Source of the DNA: Streptomyces massasporeus | Lineage (GTDB): Bacteria; Actinomycetota; Actinomycetes; Streptomycetales; Streptomycetaceae | Direction: 5' to 3' | Length of the DNA: 64,000 nucleotides | Assembly: GCF_014648995.1 (NCBI RefSeq) | Contig: NZ_BMSE01000009.1 | Coordinates: forward strand, 124,001-188,000 | Shown here: positions 1-7,217 of the stretch, in pieces | How the letters are laid out: every line of letters starts with the position of its first letter | How positions within the stretch are numbered: the first letter of the stretch is position 1 | Program-made: the position numbers and the translations under genes | The notes under the pieces: model-generated | Databases searched by the model: none | Told to the model about the DNA's origin: nothing | The model's input: the letters and a program-made list of their open reading frames with translations, nothing else

Positions 1-802
1 TGCCATTCGTCGCGCACTTCTGTGTTCTCTTCACGCCCATCGACCAGGCGGTCCCCAGGGTCCCCTTGATGCCGGAGTTCGTGGTGAACGGCTCCACGGT
101 GCCCGGCCTCACCTTGTTCTTGTCGGGCTGGGTGAATTGCCCGTACACCCAAGTCCTGGGGTCGGAGCCGGCAATCTCCTCGGTACTCCGGGCGCCGTCG
201 TTGCCCCTGGAACCTGCGACGGCCAGGGGCGTGTCCTCCACGGTGCTGCTCTTGTCCTCGTCCGAAGTGCACCACTGTTCCTTCAAGTACGCGGGGGCGC
301 GCATCCCGATCAGTGGTGTGTCGTCCGGGTCGTCGTTCTCGGAGACATACGTGACCCAGCTCGTGGACTGGAGCGCCCACTGCGGCGGGACGTCGAACGC
401 GATTCCCTGGCTCGGGTTCACCACAACCCTCCAGCCCTTGACGGTGGCGGTCTCGGTGTCCGTGTCCCGAGGATTGTTCGGAGCCGGCGGAGAGGTTGTC
501 TCGGTGGGGCCGGTGCCTGCCCGGTCGTCCTCACCGCTGCCGAGTAGGACGAAGCCGGTTGCGGTCACCGCTGCTACGACGGCTGCCGCCGCGATGACGG
601 CGACGATGGTGCTGCGGCTCCGGCCGCCGCTCGGCGGCCGAGGAACCGGCATATTGGCCTGTCGCGGGGGTGCGTTCGACGCCTGCGGCTGCTGGAATGG
701 GTTCGGCTGGTGGTACCCGGGCTGCAGGTACGGATTTGTTGGCTCCCCGCTCGGCTGCTGCGGTTCCTGCCCGCCCTCGGGCGGCTGCTTTCCTGGCCAC
801 AT
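1..802 (-). CDS. Pro-rich single-pass membrane protein, 3' end outside window
   Basis: About 267 residues are visible and the C-terminus lies beyond the window edge. The N-terminal ~55 residues are rich in Pro, Gln, Asn and Gly (starts MWPGKQPPEGGQ) and should be cytoplasmic. A hydrophobic segment at about residues 68-87 (IVAVIAAAAVVAAVTATGFV) follows, then a Thr/Pro linker and an extracellular domain with the phrase WRVVVNPSQGIAFDVPPQWA and spaced Cys residues. This architecture is common among Streptomyces membrane proteins of unknown function; I think this ectodomain belongs to a Streptomyces DUF (possibly DUF8017), but only from memory. An in-frame TAG lies a short way upstream. I chose the ATG at 802, although no strong ribosome binding site is visible and a TTG three codons upstream is an alternative. 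Function unknown. Confidence 0.75.
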   Translation of the reverse strand, partial: MWPGKQPPEGGQEPQQPSGEPTNPYLQPGYHQPNPFQQPQASNAPPRQANMPVPRPPSGGRSRSTIVAVIAAAAVVAAVTATGFVLLGSGEDDRAGTGPTETTSPPAPNNPRDTDTETATVKGWRVVVNPSQGIAFDVPPQWALQSTSWVTYVSENDDPDDTPLIGMRAPAYLKEQWCTSDEDKSSTVEDTPLAVAGSRGNDGARSTEEIAGSDPRTWVYGQFTQPDKNKVRPGTVEPFTTNSGIKGTLGTAWSMGVKRTQKCATNG

Positions 803-910
803 GTGGCGCAACGATACGACGATCAGCGCCGGAGTGCGGTCGTCGAGAGGGGCGGACTGCCCCTACCCCCTGCCCGACCCGACGTCATTCGCGCCTTCCG
901 TTCCGGCAAA

Positions 911-1246
911 GTCTGTGAAGCTCGCCGTTCCGCCGTACGCCCGGGCCTTCGAAACTGCACTCGCGCCCCATGCGTAACTCCCGCCGCATCAGCGCGAATA
1001 CGACGCCCGCAGTATCCAGCATGTTCTGCGGGAGCGCGTGGAGAAGACGCCCCGTGGACGGCGTGGGAGTCGCACGGTGGCCGGAGCCCGGGGGCGGTGG
1101 CGCACCCTCACCCCCGCCGCGTCCAAGGGCCGGGCCCGGGCCCGCCACAAACAGTCCCGTAACCCCCGAGCCCACTGGCTCCTCCTCGCCCTCCCCCTCC
1201 TCTTCGCCCTGCTGATCTTCCAGGGCTGGACCCAGCACGAGGTCGA
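911..1246. repeat. Direct repeat, left copy (matches ~6842-7184)
   Basis: This stretch aligns with 6842-7184 on the same strand. Matching starts near TCTGTGAAGCTC and becomes almost identical over the last ~110 bases, ending at GAGGTCGA. The right copy continues into the polysaccharide synthase gene. The left copy stops at about 1246 and runs into the 3' side of unrelated minus-strand genes. The two copies flank the 1.25-6.84 kb accessory block. The 803-910 stretch next to it shows no gene. Confidence 0.85.
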
Positions 1247-1334
1247 TCGTTGGGGGTGGTCAGTGGAGGTCCTCAGGAATAGCTCCAGCGGAAGGCTCAT
1301 CACGGCGTCGAACAGCTCCACGAGGGTGTCGTAG
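1077..1334 (+). pseudogene. Truncated 5' fragment of polysaccharide synthase gene
   Basis: Reading from GTG 1077 (or GTG 1038 in the same frame) gives an Arg-rich N-terminus, the phrase LTPAASKGRARARHKQS and a membrane anchor, then HEVD. These match the N-terminus expected for the gene at 7.0-9.1 kb. After ~1246 the frame continues into unrelated sequence and stops at 1334. The catalytic domains are absent, so this is a gene stump left in the direct repeat. GGGAG lies seven bases before GTG 1077. At 1098-1100 this copy has a TGG where the full-length copy has a TGA. Confidence 0.7.
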
Positions 1335-1357
1335 AGGGCGGGATCCGCCTGTCGCAT
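1255..1357 (-). pseudogene. C-terminal remnant of the 221-aa family (see 1997-2662)
   Basis: The minus strand reads MRQADPALYDTLVELFDAV. This resembles the C-terminus of the neighbouring 221-residue protein (LADALVEWFDAVMATLRW), but the reading then runs straight into the direct repeat without its own stop. It starts 26 bases after the stop of the gene at 1383-2000. The likely reading is that the repeat junction cut off a third paralogue here. The similarity is short, so the call is tentative. Confidence 0.4.
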
Positions 1358-1382
1358 GTCAGTGGGATGAGTGAGCCGCTGC

Positions 1383-2000
1383 TCAGGGGTTGTACACGGC
1401 CAGTCGGTGCGCGAGCTGTTCCAGATCCTGTGCCGCGTACATGATGCGGGCGACGTCCTCGGTAGCGGTCCACATCACGACATCCGCTCCATGCTCCTCG
1501 ACCCGCCACGCATAGCGTGCACACGCCAGCAGGTGCGGAGCGACGTCCTGGTTTGTGTAGCGGAAAGTGGTCAGGCCCTCACCGAGCCTCTTGGCCTTGA
1601 AGCGTTTGATGACTGGGGGCTCGACCGCTTGGGGATCGTCCGCCATGGCCAAGGTCCGCAGTGTCTCCTCGCGGGGGCCTGAAGACGGTCCGATCGCCGC
1701 GAATACGGGGAGCGGCAGGTCCGTGGGGTGATCGCGATGTAGGAACAGCCAATGGTCCGTGCCAGGCGGGGAGAAGGCTTCTGCGCACTTCGCCAGTGTG
1801 TCGGCGACGAAGTCAATGCCGTTCGGACCCGAATCAAGCTCGCGGTCGAGCCACAGGTCCTCGGCTTCTTCGCGGCACCAGGCCTGGATGTCGTCCCACT
1901 CCTCGAAGGGGCCAACGGCGCCATCACGGGGCGGGATCACTGTCCAGGGGTACGGGTCGATGTACTCGATATCAATGACAGGGAAGAAGTGCTCGCTCAC
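1383..2000 (-). CDS. Hypothetical protein, 205 aa
   Basis: I do not recognise a family. The protein is soluble and acidic to neutral and rich in Trp and Pro near its start (VSEHFFPVIDIEYIDPYPW), with no signal peptide or membrane segment. The chosen GTG at 2000 overlaps the TGA of the upstream gene (GTGA) and has GGAGG six bases before it, so translational coupling is likely. A longer frame from 2042 would overlap the upstream gene by 46 bases and is less likely. Its place behind a 221-aa protein, a small membrane protein and a type-VII-signal protein suggests an immunity or accessory role, by position only. Confidence 0.7.
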   Translation of the reverse strand: MSEHFFPVIDIEYIDPYPWTVIPPRDGAVGPFEEWDDIQAWCREEAEDLWLDRELDSGPNGIDFVADTLAKCAEAFSPPGTDHWLFLHRDHPTDLPLPVFAAIGPSSGPREETLRTLAMADDPQAVEPPVIKRFKAKRLGEGLTTFRYTNQDVAPHLLACARYAWRVEEHGADVVMWTATEDVARIMYAAQDLEQLAHRLAVYNP

Positions 2001-2662
2001 CCACGCCTCCAGCGGAGAGTCGCCATGACGGCGTCGAACCATTCGACGAGGGCGTCGGCCAACTCGTCCCGCGGGTCACCGCCGCCGATTGTTGAGAAGG
2101 CAGCGGTGAACCAGCGATCGGGGTCGTCCGGCACAGACACGATGTACTCCACGCGGCGTGATCCAAGCTCTGCTCCTCGATCGGGGTCGGCGTCTGCGAC
2201 GTGCTCTCGACGAACAGCGAGAGCTCCGTCGAGCTCTCCTGAACTCAGGTCGATGTTGTCAGCTCCGTCGGACACCAGCAGTTGCACTGCCACGTCGGTG
2301 GGCTCAACGTGAGCGATCTGCTCGTTACGGCGGGGGAGAAGCGTTTCGGACACGACGATGGAAGCGCCCAAGTTCACGTTGTCCGCCGACTTCACCGGCA
2401 AGTACAGGTCGAGAGCATTTCCTTCCTGCACCCGGCGGACAACAGCGCGGAACCGGCGTTCCAACTCTCTTTTGTAGGGTCCGACCTTGTCCTCCGGTGA
2501 TCCGGGCGGGAGGCGCCTGAAAGCCTCGTCGAGAACGCGGCGAACGGCTTCCTCTGTCCCGTACCTCAAGGGGATCTGGGCCCAGTCATCAGGGAGAATG
2601 AGTCGGTAGCCGGTAACAAGCGCACTACCGCCCGTTGCTGATTCACTCTGCTCAGCGGGCAC
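1997..2662 (-). CDS. Hypothetical protein, 221 aa, possible immunity/accessory protein
   Basis: Soluble protein beginning with GYRLILPDDWAQIPLRYGT and ending LVEWFDAVMATLRWRRG. I recall proteins of this shape as a common Streptomyces family of unknown function found near WXG100-like genes. No catalytic motif is visible. The GTG start at 2662 has AAGGAG upstream and overlaps the upstream membrane-protein gene by 11 bases. The downstream gene overlaps its stop by 4 bases, so three genes in a row are coupled. Short pieces resembling its C-terminus lie at 1255-1357 and 22478-22597, which suggests repeated duplication and loss. Role inferred from neighbours only. Confidence 0.75.
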   Translation of the reverse strand: MPAEQSESATGGSALVTGYRLILPDDWAQIPLRYGTEEAVRRVLDEAFRRLPPGSPEDKVGPYKRELERRFRAVVRRVQEGNALDLYLPVKSADNVNLGASIVVSETLLPRRNEQIAHVEPTDVAVQLLVSDGADNIDLSSGELDGALAVRREHVADADPDRGAELGSRRVEYIVSVPDDPDRWFTAAFSTIGGGDPRDELADALVEWFDAVMATLRWRRG

Positions 2663-3065
2663 TCAAACGCTCCTTGCGATTCAGCCACCAGATACCGAGA
2701 AAGGTTCCCAGCGACGCCGCGACGGCGAACCAGAGAACCCAACCACCTTGGAATGCAACGAAAGTAGTGGCGTAAAAGAGATAGAGGCCAGCCGCCGACT
2801 TCAGATAGATGGCGTCATATGACAGTCGTTTCCAGTCTCCCGGACTTCGATAGATGGCGAGCATGGCAAGTGGACTGAGGGCACACAACGACCACTCCCA
2901 GGTAGGAAGATCCACCACGGAGGCGCCCAGGAAGTCCTCGGTCGCCGGCCCAGCCAGCAGGCGCACGATCGCGATCACCAGGATGATCTTCAGGGTCGTA
3001 AGTGATCTGTCGATACGCTTCTGCTCTTGCCCCGAATCTTTCTGTGAATCCGCCTTCTTGGTCAT
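2652..3065 (-). CDS. Small membrane protein, 137 aa
   Basis: The protein has a charged N-terminus (MTKKADSQKDSGQEQKR) and about four hydrophobic segments: LKIILVIAIVRLLAG, LCALSPLAMLAIY, AAGLYLFYATTFVAF and VLWFAVAASLGTFLGIWW. It ends in a basic tail. No known family is recognised. It sits 13 bases after the stop of the type-VII-signal protein gene and overlaps the next gene by 11 bases, so it is part of the same operon. Third-position GC looks lower here than in the housekeeping genes of this window, fitting an accessory origin. It may protect the membrane from the upstream protein, or help export it; this is inference. Confidence 0.75.
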   Translation of the reverse strand: MTKKADSQKDSGQEQKRIDRSLTTLKIILVIAIVRLLAGPATEDFLGASVVDLPTWEWSLCALSPLAMLAIYRSPGDWKRLSYDAIYLKSAAGLYLFYATTFVAFQGGWVLWFAVAASLGTFLGIWWLNRKERLSAR

Positions 3066-3078
3066 AGCGCTTCTTCTC

Positions 3079-4422
3079 TCACCACTGTCCCACTGGAGCT
3101 TCCATGCGACCCTTCATCCTGTCGTACTCACCACTTGAGACATCATTTCCGTACTTGTCGCCCAAGTCGAGACCGGTGCCGACCGCCCATGATCCCTGAA
3201 GTATGTTCTGATGGCGTTGGGCTTGGGCGGCGTTGTCCGCGAGGGTTGGACTGTCCGGGTACTCGTCCCGCCACTTCTTAATATCCTTCATCTGCTGGCT
3301 TAGCTTCGCGTCGCCGATGGTGCCAGCCTTGTCTCGCAGCGTGGCCTCGGGGAGGTCGGCGTCCTTCACCTCGTCTGCCGCCCGCTTGCCAGCCGCACGG
3401 TTCTCGGCCTCCATGCGTAGTTTCCTAGCGCGCGCCGCGTTTCGATTGCTACTCGATGTGCCTCCGCGCTTGCGAGCAGCCCTGGCTGCGGTCTTGCGTG
3501 CACCGGAATTGGCTGCGGCTGCCCCGGCCTTCGCGCCGTCGTTGGCCATGCCAGCTGCCGTCTTGCGGGAACTTTGCTGAAGAGCCTTGATGGCTTTAGC
3601 CGCTTTGAGCCCGTTGCGTGCCATTTTGAGTGCACCGATATCCATCACGACGTCGAACCACGAGCCGTTTCCGGTAGCCGCCAGGGTGATGTGAGACAGC
3701 GTAACTGCGATCGTCAGCCCCAGTGCGATCCATCCCACGACAGGGATGAACATGGCGATGACTCCCGCGGCCGTGGCGAGCCAGCTGAGGCGTTCGGTCC
3801 AGTCCTTGAGCCACTCGGCGTCAGCCACCCAAGCCTTGACATCGGTCCACCAACTGTCCTTCATGTCATCGTCGATGGAGGACCGAATTTTGCCCGCAAA
3901 GTGGTTCGACCGCTCGGTGTAGTCGCCTTCCGCGGTGTTTAGTCGCTTTCTTGCGTCATCGAGGTCGTCCTTGGCCCGCTTGAGCGCCGGATCCTCGTCC
4001 GAAGAGTCGCCGGGCTCTCGCTTCTTGTCATCCTCTTTGTCGGGTGCCGGCTTGTCATCAGCCTTTGCGGCGTGACTGTCGATCACACGCTGGGCTTCCT
4101 TTGCGTCACCGAGGGCCTTGTCGGCCTTCTGTTGGAATTCCTCCAGCTCGTCAGCCCAGTTGGACAGGTGACCCTTGACTTCGCGATACCGGTCTTCGGC
4201 CTCATCGAGCTTGCGCCCCAGCCCGCGAGACTCTTCTCCCAGCTTTTCCGCGTACTTACCCTTTAGGTTGTCGGCGTCGGCCATCGCGGAGAGTGCCGCA
4301 GCTTGTGTGCGCAGATACTCCGCGATTTTCTTCATATGCTTGACCTGGCCGCGGATTCCCTCGGGGTCTCCGGGAACAGGGTCGCTCTCACGCAGCGGCT
4401 GCCAGTCCCTGGGCCGTGCCAT
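3079..4422 (-). CDS. Putative type VII-secreted effector with T7SS-signal-like N-terminus
   Basis: 447 aa. Residues ~5-115 (RDWQPLRESDPVPGDPEGIR, then long amphipathic helices) match what I remember of the T7SS secretion-signal domain of actinobacterial large effectors. A charged linker (120-150) follows, then a second helical part, a hydrophobic stretch at ~213-250 (IAMFIPVVGWIALGLTIAV), an Ala/Lys/Arg-rich region (~268-340) and a C-terminus ending RMEAPVGQW. No nuclease, ADP-ribosylating or deaminase motif is recognisable, so the activity is unknown; the hydrophobic middle could insert in membranes. The gene lies 45 bases after the small ESX-like gene, the usual order for a secreted pair. 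No EccC-type ATPase gene is in the window, so the machinery must be elsewhere. Confidence 0.7.
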   Translation of the reverse strand: MARPRDWQPLRESDPVPGDPEGIRGQVKHMKKIAEYLRTQAAALSAMADADNLKGKYAEKLGEESRGLGRKLDEAEDRYREVKGHLSNWADELEEFQQKADKALGDAKEAQRVIDSHAAKADDKPAPDKEDDKKREPGDSSDEDPALKRAKDDLDDARKRLNTAEGDYTERSNHFAGKIRSSIDDDMKDSWWTDVKAWVADAEWLKDWTERLSWLATAAGVIAMFIPVVGWIALGLTIAVTLSHITLAATGNGSWFDVVMDIGALKMARNGLKAAKAIKALQQSSRKTAAGMANDGAKAGAAAANSGARKTAARAARKRGGTSSSNRNAARARKLRMEAENRAAGKRAADEVKDADLPEATLRDKAGTIGDAKLSQQMKDIKKWRDEYPDSPTLADNAAQAQRHQNILQGSWAVGTGLDLGDKYGNDVSSGEYDRMKGRMEAPVGQW

Positions 4423-4467
4423 ACATATCCCCCCAGCTTAAAATGGTTGCGAGTGGAACGGTAGTTC

Positions 4468-4758
4468 CTACTTGCTCTTCTTCTTTCCTGCCTTGGCCAA
4501 TTCGTCATCCACCTTCGCAAAGGCGTCTCTCGTGCCTTCCACCATCTTGCCTACGGTTTCCAGAGATTCGAGTAGGCGCTTGCGGTTGTCGTCCCAGTTG
4601 TCGATGAAGTCGGTCATGGCATCCTTGAGTTCGGCTGCTCCGACTACCGACTTGATGTCGTCTTTCCACTCGCCCAAATTGCGGAACTCAGTCTGAATCG
4701 CCTTGAGTTGCTTGGACGATGTGCTGAGCAGGTCGAAGTCGACGACCAAATCCGACAT
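4468..4758 (-). CDS. Small ESX/WXG100-like helical protein, 96 aa
   Basis: An all-helical 96-residue protein starting MSDLVVDFDLLSTSSKQLKA, with no signal peptide. Between the two predicted helices it has FIDNWDDNRKRL rather than a canonical W-x-G turn, and it ends in a Lys-rich tail. Its size, composition and position just upstream of the large type-VII-signal protein fit the small partner of an ESX-type secreted pair. The gene at 22002-22451 has the same plan. A strict WXG motif is absent, so family membership is inferred from size, helical pattern and context. Confidence 0.65.
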   Translation of the reverse strand: MSDLVVDFDLLSTSSKQLKAIQTEFRNLGEWKDDIKSVVGAAELKDAMTDFIDNWDDNRKRLLESLETVGKMVEGTRDAFAKVDDELAKAGKKKSK

Positions 4759-4846
4759 GTGTTACCCCGTGTTCTTGTTTTCCTTGACGTCAGTCAAGAT
4801 TCGCATGCCTCAGGATGTCGTCTCGGCGTTCGCATAGCGGCAACAG

Positions 4847-5935
4847 TCACCTGTTGACGGCCTGGATCTCCTGGACGGTGACCGCCTGCTCGTTGCCGAA
4901 GGTGCCGTTGGGGAGTTGTGTCGGGTTAGGGCTGCCCGTGCCGGTCCAGGTGATCTCCCAGGTGACGGTGGCCCGGAGCTTGTACGTGCCGTCGCCTGAG
5001 GAGCGGAGGTACCGGATTCCACAGGGCGGGGTCTCGTCGGCCTTGCCCTTGGCGTAGGGCTCGCCGATGGAATCGTCGGCGTTCATGACGCACTCGCCCG
5101 AGGCCGGATAGGTCACGGCGTCCTTGGTGCCCGGCTCCAGCTTGAGGGACACCGGCCTGGCGGTGGTGGTGGCCTGGACGTTGAAGCCGGGGACGTTGAG
5201 GGCCGCCGTCGCCTGGACCTCGTCGAAGACGGCCTTGTCGAGCCATGCCCAGGTCGGCAGGTTCACCTTGGTGGTGGCCTCGGGAGCGAGGGTGACCTTG
5301 GTGTCGGGGAGCTGCATGTGCTGGTAGGCGAGAGCGGCGAGTATCTCGGGTGAGATGGCCTCTTCGTACTGGGGTGGTGGCGCATCGCCGTTCTCCACCC
5401 AGAAGGGGAGGTCGGTGCAGGAGGACCTCTTGAGGTAGTCCGGCTCGTCGGGGTTCTCGACGCCGGCCCAGAACATGCCCTTGCCGTCGTTCTCGACGTT
5501 GTAGTCCTTGTAGCCGGGAGTGTCGGCCCAGCCGTACCCGTCCTCGTAGTGGCGCTGCGTCTCGCCGATGGCCGCCCCCGCGGTTCCGCCCATGCCGGGT
5601 GCCTTCAGCTGGTCCTCGATGTGCTTGGACATCTCCTTCTTGAAGTCCTTGGCGCCGAGGTACGGGGCGTACCAGCAGGGCGGGGGCGTCCAGTTGACGT
5701 CCGCGGACGTCACGTTCCCGGCCCCGCCGCCCTTGGCCACGGATCCGGAGTACTGGATGCGGGCGGCGGCGTAGATGCCTTTGCCGTTGCCGCCACCCGA
5801 CTCTTCTGTGTTGGCGCCCTGGGAGTTGGCGGGCTCTTCTCCCGCGTAGGCGGGTTCCGCGAGGCCGAGTACACCCATGGTCAGCCCCAGGGCAGCTGCG
5901 CCTGTGCTGAGGGCTAGATGCCGTGACCTGTTCAC
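4847..5935 (-). CDS. Secreted protein, ~362 aa, copy 1 of three
   Basis: Signal peptide at the N-terminus (basic NRSRH, hydrophobic core, cleavage near EPAYAGEE). The mature part has the phrase DVNWTPPPCWYAP, a long variable middle, VNLPTWAWLDKAVF, SGECVMNADDSIGEPYAKG and a C-terminus ending VQEIQAVNR. Paralogues lie at 23100-24158 and 25667-26752 and share all these landmarks. Several conserved Cys suggest disulfides outside the cell. The GTG at 5935 overlaps the TGA of the upstream lipoprotein gene (GTGA), so the two are coupled; a longer frame reaching 5983 is less likely because it lacks a clean signal peptide. Function unknown. Confidence 0.8.
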   Translation of the reverse strand: MNRSRHLALSTGAAALGLTMGVLGLAEPAYAGEEPANSQGANTEESGGGNGKGIYAAARIQYSGSVAKGGGAGNVTSADVNWTPPPCWYAPYLGAKDFKKEMSKHIEDQLKAPGMGGTAGAAIGETQRHYEDGYGWADTPGYKDYNVENDGKGMFWAGVENPDEPDYLKRSSCTDLPFWVENGDAPPPQYEEAISPEILAALAYQHMQLPDTKVTLAPEATTKVNLPTWAWLDKAVFDEVQATAALNVPGFNVQATTTARPVSLKLEPGTKDAVTYPASGECVMNADDSIGEPYAKGKADETPPCGIRYLRSSGDGTYKLRATVTWEITWTGTGSPNPTQLPNGTFGNEQAVTVQEIQAVNR

Positions 5936-6603
5936 TGGCACTTCGCCGCCTTGGCCTCGACGAACACCTTGGACGCCTGCCACAGACCATCTCCGGTGGG
6001 GAGTTTGATCATGATGATCTTGAAGTAGTCGAAGTCTGTGATGTTGGGGGCGCCCTTCAGGACCTTTCCGGTCTTGATCTCTTTGGAGTAGAACTTGCTC
6101 GAATCCACGCAGAACGCAACCTCCACCGAGTTGCCGTTCGGCGAGGACCGCGTGGTGGCCTGGTAATGGCGCCGGGTGCCGTATGCCGTCCAGCCGCCGT
6201 CCAGCCGGGCAGTGATCTGCGTCTTCGCGTAGCTCGTCCCATCGCCTGTCGAGTAGGCGACCAGGGAGGCGTCCTTGGTCGTGCGCTTGTCGACGCCTCG
6301 GTAGATGGCCCGGACGAAGTTCGCCGCGTCATCCATCGCCGCCGCCTCGTTCTTGTCCTTCGGCTTGTCCCAGTCGAAGACCAGGTTCATGTCCTTCGGC
6401 AGGGACACGTCCACGCCGTCCGGCTTGTCCCCTGCCGGTGCGCCCGAGGCGGGCGCCGACTCCTTCGGCGTCTCCGCTCCCTGGCCGGCGCCGGCGATCT
6501 TGTCGTTGTCGCCGGACTTGTCGTCCCCGCTACCGCAGGCCGTCAAGAGCAGTGCTGCCGTCGCCGTCAACGCGGCAGCAACGGGCAATGAGCGGCGCTT
6601 CAC
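5932..6603 (-). CDS. Lipoprotein, 223 aa, partner of secreted protein copy 1
   Basis: GTG 6603 with GGGGAG six bases upstream begins a lipoprotein signal peptide (KRRSLPVAAAL) with lipobox LLTAC, followed by a Gly/Asp/Ser-rich tether. The outer domain holds DVSLPKDMNLVFDWDKPKD, the phrase FCVDSSKFYSKEIKTGKV and a C-terminal Trp followed by a terminal Cys (AAKCQ). The same two-Cys layout recurs in the lipoproteins at 24155-24805 and 26749-27399. The protein should sit on the outer face of the membrane next to its secreted partner. It is the first gene of this minus-strand block. No enzymatic motif is visible. Confidence 0.8.
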   Translation of the reverse strand: MKRRSLPVAAALTATAALLLTACGSGDDKSGDNDKIAGAGQGAETPKESAPASGAPAGDKPDGVDVSLPKDMNLVFDWDKPKDKNEAAAMDDAANFVRAIYRGVDKRTTKDASLVAYSTGDGTSYAKTQITARLDGGWTAYGTRRHYQATTRSSPNGNSVEVAFCVDSSKFYSKEIKTGKVLKGAPNITDFDYFKIIMIKLPTGDGLWQASKVFVEAKAAKCQ

Positions 6604-6841
6604 AGTGACTCCCCGTGAGTGACAGAAGTTCAGTTGGTGCCCTGACGGTACCGGTGAGGTTTCCGGTTTCACCAGCGCGAACTTCCGCGAGAACACAGGC
6701 AATTTCGGGCGTATGGGGCTCTCGGAAAGCCGGTTGTGCCCTGATCGTGCCCGGACAGGCGGCGGCCTCCTGTGCCGCCGAAGTCTGGGCGACATGGTGT
6801 TGCGTGGCTCCGATTCGCTAGTGCGCGCGAAGCGTGTCCAA

Positions 6842-7184
6842 TCTGTGAAGCTCACCGTTCCACCCCTACGCCCACACCTCCGAAACTACACTCGCGCCCC
6901 ATGTGTAACTCCCGTCGCACCACCGCGAGTACGGCCTCCGTCCAGACCCGCACGTTCCACAGAAGCGTGTGGAGAAGAGGCCCCGCGCAACGCGCGGGAG
7001 TCGGACGATGGCCCGAGCCCGGTGGCGGTGACGCCCCCTGACCCCCGCCGCGTCCAAGCGCCGAGCCCGAGCCCGCCACAAACAGTCCCGCGACCCCCGA
7101 GCCCACTGGCTCCTCCTCGCCCTCACCCTCCCCCTCCTCTTCGCCCTGCTGATTTTCCAGGGCTGGACCCAGCACGAGGTCGAC
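6842..7184. repeat. Direct repeat, right copy (matches ~911-1246)
   Basis: This copy leads into the polysaccharide synthase gene and so is probably the original. It holds the promoter-proximal sequence, GGGAG plus ATG 7008, and the membrane anchor coding sequence. The 6604-6841 stretch between the lipoprotein start and this repeat shows no gene and should carry the divergent promoters. Confidence 0.85.
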
Positions 7185-7217
7185 GCGGCCAAGACGCGAT
7201 CGCCCTGTACGGCTCCT

